DNA of 64,000 bases from Monomorium pharaonis (taxonomy: Eukaryota > Arthropoda > Insecta > Hymenoptera > Formicidae). This document shows positions 55,480 to 64,000 of the stretch, in pieces. The notes beneath the pieces were generated by a model. That model was not told the origin of the DNA, did not search any database, and worked only from the letters and a program-made list of their open reading frames with translations. The position numbers were made by a program, and so were the translations under genes. The DNA is taken from contig NC_050470.1 of the NCBI RefSeq assembly GCF_013373865.1, positions 19,492,889 to 19,556,888 of the forward strand, in the 5' to 3' direction. Within the stretch, counting starts at the first letter, position 1. Each line of letters opens with the position of its first letter.

Positions 55480-56385
55480 TACATATGTCAAGACATGAAA
55501 AAAATTTTTACAGCAATATTTTATTCTAAAATTCCAAGAAATTATTTGAGGCGCAGGGTTGAAAAAATGAGATGATCAAACAGTTAATAGAATATCTCAA
55601 GAACCAATAGTCAGAAATAAAAAAAAAAACAATTTTTTCTTAAAGTTTATTTGGGTGGCTATCGCCTAATCTAAAATTATTTAAAAATATTGAAAATTTG
55701 CGAGTGTTTTGACACGTGTTTTTAGAGAGTAATGCGAAAAAATGCTGTTTCTTCGTTCAAAAAAAGTTGTATAAAAAATTTAATTTTTAGTCAAACCTAT
55801 TTATTCTAGAATACGCAATAGCGAGTCAATCTACAAATATAACGCCGCAAGAATTTTTAAAATCAATCCATTTGTTTTCCCAAGATCCTGTCAACCGCTC
55901 AAAAAAAAAAAAACAAAAAAAAACAACGTTTCGAGAAAAACGCGTTTAAAGTTTTTTTAAAAATAAAATAATAATTAAAGTATTTACTGTTAATCAGCAA
56001 TTCCTGGTTCATGAATTAAGTCTTATTGTTGTTTTGAGTGTATCTTTTCTTAAAAATCGCTTTAATAAATTATCGTTTCGCCTTAACCTCGTAATAAATT
56101 ACTTTCGTTCCTTTGCCTGCACTTCGAGCGCCGTTCAACTTTTGGTTGTAAAATCGTTAATTCTTTGAATCTCTGTCTGACATTTTGACAATGTATTCTT
56201 GAAATGTTGTATAATCAAAATACATAATAAAAAATCAATTTTTTTTATTTTACACTAAGAAGTATCTTTGAAATTAACAAAAGTATTTATTCTAATAACA
56301 TTTTAAAAATAGAAATACAATTTAGGCACTGAAGTCGTGATTTGAAAAAATAATGACGGTAAAATAATCGGATTTAAAACACATA
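55480..56385. other. AT-rich region without a gene
   Basis: No supported gene. 55640-55990 contains A-rich runs and short repeats only. Confidence 0.5.
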
Positions 56386-56391
56386 GTGAAT

Positions 56392-58073
56392 TGTGACGTG
56401 GTAGCTCAGCTGCCACGAGTAGCAGCGTTCCTCCCCCGTCACATGCTGCGAATTCGCGCCGTACGGGGAAAATAGGCGAGAGGCGAGAGGGGATCTCCAT
56501 GGGGAACCGCGACAGACCTAGCGAGCGTAGTATTAATTTCTTATATTTTTTATTTTTTTGCGCGGCGGCCGCCTTCCGATGGAATGCGGCGAGAGAGAGC
56601 GAGAGAGGAGGAGAGAGAGACGAGCACGCGGCCCGCACGGGAACTCGGCGTGGCCCGGGAAAGCCACGACCGGAGCCTAAAGCGACGGTGCCCGCCAACA
56701 CCACGGCGGAACGTCCCGGAGGGCTGTGGAGGAGCCCGGATGGGATCAAACGCGTCGAGGGAGGCGTCAAGTCCTCTCACGAGGACCGGAGGTCTCCGCG
56801 TGCGCTGCCCCGGCTCGGGAAGTGGCCCAGCGGGAGAATGAAAATTTCGCGGGGGCCTGCGAGGCCCCCGGAAGGATTACGACGCGCACGTCCCTGCGTA
56901 CGCAGGACTGCGTGCCTTGCAGCAATTGGGTCGCGGCGCGGAAACAATGCGCATGACTGGACGGGGGGTCGCGGCGTCGATCCGGGATCGACCGCGATCC
57001 ACCCCGCTTTTGCGTGCGAGCGGTCCAGGCTTACGGTTGCGGGTCGTGTCTCGAGAGACAAAAATTATCGGTGTGGCGTGCGCTGGGCCATCGTGAGAGC
57101 CAGAGGACGAGCCGAGGGACGAGGGAGGACGCCTTGGACGTTATCGGTGAGGTGGCCAGCCAAGATAAGTTAGTGTGAGCGGTTGCCGGCCTGCGAGGTG
57201 TTTCCGGGCCCGTTCTGCATCCGTTTTAGTGTTGGTGCGTGATTCGCGTGGGCCGCGGGGCGGTCCTACGTTCGCATGGTTAATTGGGGAATTGGCGGAT
57301 GCAAGCGGGCGGGACGTCAACGCGCCGAGCCACGGGGGAGACGGGTGTAGCGACGCTCGGGTTCCGTCGGAGATTCCCTTCGACTGTGTGCGCCGCAAAG
57401 CCCTCGCGCGAGCGAGTATCGCGTCGTGAGTGGCGGGTGGACGGGACTTCCGGTTTCGCGACGGGGTAAAGTGCGGCAGCGGCCGGCGATTATTTTGTGA
57501 CCCCCGCGAGACACGCGGACGTGTTCTCTAGTTGCCGGGAGTGTCGGCACGTTCAAACGTCCGAAATTCATTGTGCGCGGGAGATTCCATCGTCTGTCCT
57601 TGTCGGCCGCGTGCCTACCGCGGGAGCTTCCCGCGTATCGTTCGCGTTTCTTTGGTTTGCTTCGCGCCGGGGCGCCGCATTGTCGGCACGCCGCATGCCG
57701 CGTCCCGCGATATTATTGTTTCTGCCTGACTATTAATTTTAATAAAGTTCGTTACTTGTTACGTTCGGAGTCTATTTTTCTAGTGTGTCGTCCACCACTT
57801 CGTGTTACCGCATTCGCCTGCTCCCTTACGATTCACCCCGCCCCTCTACCGTTAGGCCGAGCTGGTCGAGATTGTCGCGCGAGGATCGAGGACACCTCGG
57901 CGTATCGATTTTCGCGAATTGACGCGTCGTCGAGCGCGTCTGGCGCCCAACAATTTCTCGTGATAGCGTGGCTGAGATTCGAGCGCGACAAGCACGGCAT
58001 CGGGGGTACCGGTTACCCTATCGGTTTCGCTGCTTTTTGCTCGCAGCTTTCCCGGTCAGGAAAAGTCGTGACA
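56392..58073 (+). mobile_element. 1.68-kb GC-rich solo LTR (TGTGACG...CGTGACA), GAAT duplication
   Basis: TGTGACGTGG and AAGTCGTGACA are inverted at the tips, and GAAT flanks both sides (56388-56391, 58074-58077). The 4-bp duplication fits a Ty3/gypsy-type LTR, as at 31724-33793, although the sequences differ. AATAAA is at 57741. The interior is strikingly GC-rich for this window and has a 224-codon frame (56499-57173, MGNRDRPSERS start) without recognisable domains. No internal gag-pol, hence solo. Strand follows the poly(A) signal. Confidence 0.72.
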
Positions 58074-58825
58074 GAATATATAAATAATTTTACAGATATA
58101 CAAGTGTGTGATGAGCGGAGAAAGGGAAACAGAAAGAATTTTCCATTTTAATTCTATAATATAATTGTTCCTATAATATAATCTTTCCAACATTTTTTCT
58201 GCACCTTAATTCCTCCAATCAGGGTATTTTGTCCAGTGCGTTTTCATTACTCTAAACTTTAAAAAAATTCACAAAAATTTTTATAACACTATTATTTTAT
58301 AACACTTTATACCTTCGACTAAAAATTTACGTAAATGTAATTTGAAAATTATTTGTTTAAATACTTTTTTATAACAACTATTTGTTGACAAATTGTTACT
58401 TTACACATTATCACTTGTTTTTTTTAAATCATAACTCACAAACCAATGGATGAAATTGAAAGTTTGATGACACAAATTAAAGCTAGAAGTAGAGCGAATA
58501 AGAAAAAAATATGAAATAGTGATTACTTATATAGAAATACTTAATTTCGCGTCATAATTAAGTTTAATCATTTTTAGATAGTATAGTAAGAATTTCAGGT
58601 TACCAGAAACAAATTTCTAAATAACAAAAAACAAAGGACCCCGCACACACTTTGATAGAAATTAAATTTCCGTCGAATCGTCCGAAATTTTCAGAAAAAT
58701 TAGTTCTTACCATGCTGATCAAAAGTCACAAAGTTAAAAAATTGCCAGTTTTTGAGATACGTATGGTCAAGGTGGAAAAATGGCTTTTTGAGATTAGATT
58801 GCTGTCTAGGTTACGCAACACCATT

Positions 58826-58827
58826 AA

Positions 58828-58873
<46 letters not shown>

Positions 58874-58890
58874 CGTGCGTGTGTGTGTAT
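58826..58890. repeat. (GT)n microsatellite
   Basis: GT run with GTGC interruptions at the end. Confidence 0.9.
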
Positions 58891-58916
58891 GTGTTACATT
58901 ATTAAGCTTCCAAGTT

Positions 58917-58935
58917 AACAATAACTTCGTCAAAA

Positions 58936-58978
<43 letters not shown>

Positions 58979-58998
58979 TTGGACGAAGTTATTGTTCT
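58917..58998. repeat. (TA)n at the apex of a short inverted repeat
   Basis: AACAATAACTTCGTCAAAAT, then (TA)n, then TTTGGACGAAGTTATTGTT. The arms are near-perfect complements with the microsatellite as the loop. A second CA/TA run follows at 59006-59050. Confidence 0.75.
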
Positions 58999-59004
58999 GA
59001 CTAT

Positions 59005-59053
<49 letters not shown>

Positions 59054-59061
59054 TTAAACAT

Positions 59062-61025
59062 TTAATGCACTTTATAATAATGTAATTGACGGGTATTATT
59101 ATTTTCATGGCGAGCATAGCCCATATACCATACAATACAAGCTATGAATGCGCACGTGCCTAGAGTTCTGACACCTGCTTTACAGATACAGTAGTAACCC
59201 AACACTGAATCCTGTTTATTTTCGTTGTCATCGAAAACATACTTTTCATCAAACACTATCCTGTAATAGCTGGTCGCATTTCTAAATCTTGAATAGACTC
59301 TTACTTTAATAAACTCTGCTTCATTGCTGTTTTGATCAATTTCCATGACAAAATTCTCGTACTCATTCTCTAGGTCAGCTCTTAAGAGAGTATCTTGGAT
59401 GTAAGATGGCAACAGATATGCTTGATATGTTTCAAATGTTAAACTTCGTAAATAATGAAAGATTATTTGAGGAAATAGTGGTACATGTTCCGGAGTTAGA
59501 GCGACCCATTGTGACTGTCTGCGCGTAAGATGTTCTACTTCTACTCTGGCTTGAACAACGTTCACTTCCTGATTTTTTGCAAGCATTTGTTCGGCCATCC
59601 CCACGTCCGCTCCTTCCATTCTAATAAGTGGATATCTATTAATTATAGCGCCACAAATGCAGAGAAAATCGTTCAAGTTCGGGATGTGTGACGTTTTGAT
59701 AAACTGAGAGAAAAACTTAAAAATACTTTTCATTTGACCGTTTCGAGCTGCTACAATCCATCTTGTTTTTGTGACTATATGGGCCTCATTTGGTTCCTCA
59801 GATAAGAATTGATTTGGCCCTGGTTTTAAGAGTGGTGGCATTCTCACATTGATCCCTATCCTCTGAAACGTTGAAACAGCATCTCCATATCCTCGGTCAA
59901 CTATGAAAACGTCTCCTTTTTCGAACCAAGTTTGCATTCCATCTACATCTCCGTTGAATTCGTTTAATAATATATAAGCATCATTGTTAGTTGCATTTGA
60001 GAAGTAAGATCTTTGAATGTTCAAAATATAAACATCAGATGCTACGAGCATAGATGGTTTAAGTAAATGTTTTGACTTATGTTGACAGTAGGATTGACGT
60101 AAGGCTTTAAAGCCTTTAAAGAACTGTTTTCAATATTTAAATACGTACAGTCAGTATAAACAATAACTTTTCTGTTTTGTGGATCAAAATTATAAAGTCT
60201 ATTTGAAAAATCGATAACGTGCCTATCTATAAACTGTTGCCTTGTTGTCGCTTGAAACCCAATATTCTCAACGACAAATCTTGTCATTAATGATTGCTTC
60301 ACTGTAGATATTGTAAGACTAGTAACCTGTCTGGAACTGTATTGAAACGTAAGACATAAAAGGTCATTACATAGACCTTGTCTAAACTTATAAATATATA
60401 TATATAAAGTATAATAGATCTTTCTTACTTGTCTGATGATATCTGTCTCTGCATGGTACTGAATCACAATAAGTGAACAACTCTGCAAACTGTTGTTTGT
60501 TTATAGGAGATATAACTTTGAACTCATTTTCCGTAAAGCAGTTTTCGTTATCAAATCTATGCCATGAAAGATAGATAGCTTGTTTGCAAAGACCTTGCAG
60601 AAACATTGGAACTGTTGTCCTTTAAATATGTATGTTTATTAATATATTTCAAATCCTAGAAGTAAAATATCAGATAGCAAATCCATTTCATTCAAATGAT
60701 TATTATCACATAAGTGATTTTCGGCTACGTAAATATTTTTCTTTAGAAAAATGTCGATCCTGCATTTTAATAACAACCTATGTATACTATGACGCGCATT
60801 ACACACAAGACTTGCGAGAAAGTTTGAGATAACACGTTTAGTTAGTCGCATACATTGTGGATCATCTTCTAGCATTTGAATCTCTTTGAGTATCGTAATA
60901 TTGCAGTAATTGCATATACGAGTTTCGTTAGTAATATCAATTGGAGGTCTACCAACTTGATCACATTTGTTTATAGCAATGTCTTGTCCGAGAGCGTTGT
61001 TATTTTCGCCACCTAATCGTACCAT
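59062..61025 (-). pseudogene. ISL2EU-type DDE transposase, frameshifted
   Basis: Minus-strand pieces read as one protein. The N-terminus (61025-60639) has a cysteine cluster ICNYCN and EDDPQCMRL. Then SPINKQQFAELFTYCD (60606-60388). Then QYSSRQVTSLTISTV and VIVYTDCTYLNIE, where the Asp of TDCTY is the first catalytic residue (60488-60042). Then FIVDRGYGD, the second Asp, and TKTRWIVAARNG, where the expected third acidic residue (WIVEARNG) is Ala. The C-terminus has CICKAGVRTLGTCAFIACIVW, a SWIM-like Cys/His motif. Frameshifts lie near 60640, 60420 and 60100. The enzyme would be a cut-and-paste transposase. No TIRs were identified. The longest intact piece is 329 codons. Confidence 0.75.
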
Positions 61026-61094
61026 AATCCGAGGTATTGATGCATTATATACAGATAAAGCACTTTATACAATTTCTAAATGCCATGTTTGCAA

Positions 61095-61235
61095 TTTGAG
61101 GCTGATGAAATAGCCTTGAAAAGAACTGATCCAAAGAAGCTCTGAAAAGAACTGATGCAAAGTTCTGAAAAGAACTGATACAAAGAAGCTCTAAAAAGAA
61201 CTGATGCAAGAAAGCGCTGAAAAAACTAATATAAA
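61095..61235. repeat. Short tandem array of AAAAGAACTGATGCAAAG
   Basis: About five imperfect units of 20-35 bp at the 5' side of the transposase pseudogene. Confidence 0.7.
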
Positions 61236-61269
61236 AAAAATTAGCGACTCTAGAAAAGATCCGCGCAAT

Positions 61270-61590
61270 AACCTAGGTAGCAAGGTGACGTCTAATTGAC
61301 GGCATTTTTTGGTCATTTTATGACGAACCAGACGTCATAATGTCGAGATAAAATGACGTCTAAATGTCGTAAAACTGACGTACATTTGTCTCATCTTAAC
61401 GACGTCATATATTGACGTCAAAAATACGTCATTATTTTCATATTATTGACGTCATTTTCAAGAAGCTAGTATCGTACATTTGACGGTATTTTATTGTTAT
61501 TTTTATGAAAAAATATAGGTTTTTAGGTTACATTTAATAAAGACGACATTTTAACGTCATTTTTATGACTATCCCAGGTAGTAAAAGCCG
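61270..61590. repeat. TGACGTCA-period element with CCYAGGTAGYAA ends
   Basis: CCTAGGTAGCAAGG opens and CCCAGGTAGTAAAAG appears near the right limit. The body has some fifteen TGACGT / ACGTCA words with variable AT spacers. It could bind bZIP factors by consensus, but the pattern looks like element structure. Confidence 0.55.
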
Positions 61591-61734
61591 TTATTTTGAC
61601 GTTTTAGAAAATATTTCGGGTATATGTCCTATATATGCAGTACTTGCATTATGAAAATATCAAAATAACATAATTATAATGTAAAAAAAAATCTACGTTG
61701 TTTCTCAACAAGCATCACGATCCACCACACCATA

Positions 61735-62290
61735 GTCACGTTTGGAATTGCCTAACTTTCGCGGTCACCCATCTAACTCTGAACCGCCGTCGACGTTGCT
61801 TGACTTCGAAGATCGTACGCTACTTAGCCCTTTGTGATGATCCACTTGATGATCATGAATACATATTTGTTATAGATCAGTTCAATAGATGCGAGAAACA
61901 TGAAACTTGTAGTTAACTAATATTTTTATAAATAAATATAAATTTACAGTTTTTTTCCTGATTTTTACATATGCAAAATAACATGTAGAATAACTTATAG
62001 AAATATGTTTTTGCTCTGTTCTTTTGATAAAGCTAAATTATACCTCAGACAAAACGCAATATTTATAAAATATTTATAAAATATTTATAATATTTATTTA
62101 AATATTTTATAAATATTTATCCAAATATTTTATAAATATTTTTGTGGTCTTAGATTTGACAAATCATAAAGATTTATCATAAATATAAAAATATTTATGA
62201 AATATTTATAAATATTTACAAAATATTACTTATACAAATCTTTATCTTTTATTTATCATAAATATTATATAAAATATTTAATTTATATTT
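61735..62290. repeat. Copy 2 of the composite repeat: 5S-derived module plus ATATTTATAAA array
   Basis: Shares order and sequence with 30740-31250: GGCATTGCCTAA-like start, the 5S-like block, TATTTGTTATAGAT, then CTCAGACAAAACGCAATATTT and the AT array. Two copies with the same junctions show this is a mobile unit. Confidence 0.65.
61761..61819 (-). repeat. 5S-rRNA-derived module, copy 2
   Basis: The minus strand carries GATGGGTGACCGC and TCGAAGTCAAGCAACGTCG, closer to 5S rRNA than copy 1 (CAAGCAACGTCG). Only the 3' half is present. Confidence 0.68.
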
Positions 62291-62332
62291 CAATATGTTG
62301 AATAAAGATTTTTTTTTTTCGTATATACCCAG

Positions 62333-62845
62333 CAAGCAAAATGCTAGCAGCTTGCCGGCAATATGCCAGCAAACTCGAGCATGATATCGCAGCAGATTTC
62401 AATCTGCTGCTTCCTCATTAAGCTTAGTTTCTAACAGCATAGATTATCAACAGAAAATATTGATAGAAATACAGCAAAAATCGAATATCATCTGCTACCA
62501 TAACATGACAGCAAATTCATACTAAATATCGAACACAATCTGACAAATTAAACTCTAAACGCAGAAGGACAGCAAAAACGAAGCATGAAATGCTATCACG
62601 TTGCGACACCAGAAACGCGGCGAAGATACAGCACGATGTGTCACATGAAGTACTGACAGCAAAAATGCAGCAGAAATCGAGCAGAGCCTGCCGTCATGAC
62701 ATGCCGGCGAAAACGCAGCAGATATAGAACGCGATTTGCTTTATCGATTGTGACGGCAAAAACATAGCAGAAATCGAGCACCAAGCTGTCGTCACAAGTA
62801 ATCGGAAAAATATAGCAAAAATTTAACACGATATGACGTATTATT
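62333..62845. repeat. CCCAGCAAGCA-headed GCAGCAGAAATCGAGCA periodic repeat
   Basis: Starts CCCAGCAAGCAAAATGC. The body iterates GACAGCAAAAATGCAGCAGAAATCGAGCACGAT-like units at about 65-bp spacing, strongly diverged. Non-coding. Confidence 0.55.
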
Positions 62846-62997
62846 AATAATTTTTAATTAGTAAAATAAATAATTAATGTATGCAACGTACATATGTTTA
62901 TTAATATTATTATTACATTTAATTTACATTATATAATTTTATAAATTTGATGATATTTAATTTACATATACATTACGAATTATATATTTATGATTAT

Positions 62998-64000
62998 TGT
63001 GGCGACATAAACCGATAGTCACCACACTAAGCGCCTAACAGCCGCGCAACCCGTCCGACGCTGTAAGGATTTCCAAAAACGCCTAACAGCCGCGCAACCC
63101 GTCTGACACAGTAAGAATTCCGACTGTAAGAAAAGTGAAGTGCGCGCGGACGCCACCAGAGGCCATCTTATCTCAAGAGTAAGATGACGACTTCTGGGCT
63201 TTATAAGGAGCACGGGAAGACGGACGAATCACTCTTTGCGTACTCGCACTCAAGTCTCTTTTTTGGCTGATACGAAGATATTACCATCTCTCGTATACAA
63301 CGTTAGAGAGCACGCTGGCTACCAAGGAGCAGCCGTGGGACCCCGCAGTTGCTGTGATCTCACCATTACGGAGGACCAGACCGCCGAGGGTACTATATTT
63401 ATTGGCCGCCGACGACCCACGGATTTGGCGCTATACTTCACCCAGGTACCTGCTACCGGACTTGTTAGAAAGCCTGGCAAGGGAGACCAGCACCCGAGGT
63501 ACCCAGACGGAGGACACGGCCTGGGAGAATCGAGCGACGCAGACCATCGCCCTACCAGCGACAAGAGACCACGGTACGCAACACGCAGGCAGCAGCACGG
63601 ATCAGGCCAAGACGCCAACGGGAACCAGCCAAACCCGTGACAAGCCGACAGGACGCCTTCGCAGGAAGAAACACGCTGCCAAGCGGAAGGAAAAACGATC
63701 TTCCAAGCAGAGGAGAGCTGCGGACAAGGTTCCGGAGATAACGTCCACACTATCCCTGGACGAAAATAACAACGCCAGTGGAGTACGAGTGACAAAGACA
63801 CAACCACCAATAGCGTGGAGACCGCGGGAGACCAGCACTATCGGCCCTTGTCAGGGCCACCAAACAAATTACAAACACAAAGACTCTGTACAAATAAGAT
63901 ATACATACAGAATAAATTATTTATTTAAAGGGAAACCAGTGTATTTCTCTTCACGCACCATATCCCTCTGCGTACAAATTAACTGCGAGCGAACAACACG
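62998..64000 (+). mobile_element. LTR with U3 direct repeats, cut by the window end
   Basis: Begins TGTGGCGACATAAAC. Two direct copies of CGCCTAACAGCCGCGCAACC are at 63032 and 63080 (48-bp step), then TTTATAAGG at 63200, a possible initiator GAATCACTC 27 bases on, and AATAAA at 63911. The right end is outside the window, so it could be solo or the 5' LTR of a full element. The 134-codon frame at 63236-63640 has no recognisable domain and may be untranslated leader. Confidence 0.6.

Noticed and set aside
57941..57951. TGGCGCCCAAC, identical to a tRNA-Lys primer binding site
   Set aside because: It lies inside the element bounded by TGTGACG...CGTGACA with GAAT duplications (56392-58073), not next to an LTR end, so it is most likely coincidental.
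61270..61590. Cluster of CRE/bZIP sites (TGACGTCA) as an enhancer
   Set aside because: The motif is the internal period of a bounded repeat element; other elements show the same architecture with unrelated words.

Overview
The window looks like a repeat-dominated, AT-rich intergenic or intronic stretch of an insect nuclear genome, most likely a hymenopteran and probably an ant. That host call is an inference from the mix of elements: BEL/Pao, K/E-rich LINEs, mariner-type, ISL2EU-type and Harbinger-like DNA elements, and many palindromic MITEs. There is no prokaryotic signal: no operons, CRISPR arrays, rRNA operon or intact tRNA. Almost every recognisable coding segment is a broken transposable-element gene.

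Layout. 1-5.6 kb is AT-rich with small palindromic MITEs and a 1.3-kb TTAA-flanked inverted-repeat element. 5.6-10.4 kb holds a candidate host exon (minus strand), a solo LTR, several MITEs and a palindrome nested in a palindrome. 10.6-14.3 kb is a decayed LINE (plus) followed by a degenerate insect repeat ORF (minus). 14.3-17.1 kb is MITEs and a foldback element with a CA microsatellite at its apex. 18.25-24.16 kb is a BEL/Pao retrotransposon (minus) with paired LTRs, a perfect 5-bp target duplication, and its own TTAA-flanked insertion. 24.3-31.4 kb is foldback repeats, a hAT remnant and a 5S-rRNA-derived module. 31.46-34.02 kb is a CCCAGATAGCC-ended repeat split by a 2.07-kb solo LTR that carries its own promoter, a possible spliced ORF and a 45-bp tandem repeat. 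35.26-39.27 kb is a Tc1/mariner-superfamily transposon with long TIRs whose transposase is split by a 1.77-kb foldback element; a related foldback lies at 40.4-41.9 kb, and both carry a tRNA-Thr-like module. 42.3-45.0 kb has a self-nested Harbinger-like MITE, two solo LTRs, a mariner fragment and a second candidate host exon. 45.9-50.7 kb is nested inverted-repeat elements. 51.0-55.5 kb is a K/E-rich LINE (minus) with two snap-back duplications. 56.39-58.07 kb is a GC-rich solo LTR. 59.1-61.0 kb is a broken ISL2EU-type DDE transposase. 61-62.9 kb is periodic repeats and a second 5S-derived module. 63.0-64.0 kb is the start of another LTR, cut by the window edge.

How the pieces relate. Two minus-strand exon-like segments (44.77-45.04 kb and 5.63-5.87 kb) have good splice acceptors and compatible phase, so much of the window could be one TE-filled intron of a host gene. 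That is inference. The least explained structure is a set of foldback elements whose bodies are degenerate short-period repeats. Some have microsatellites at the apex, and several share CCCAGAYAGC-like or GGACGCTCC-like ends while the internal period differs from family to family.
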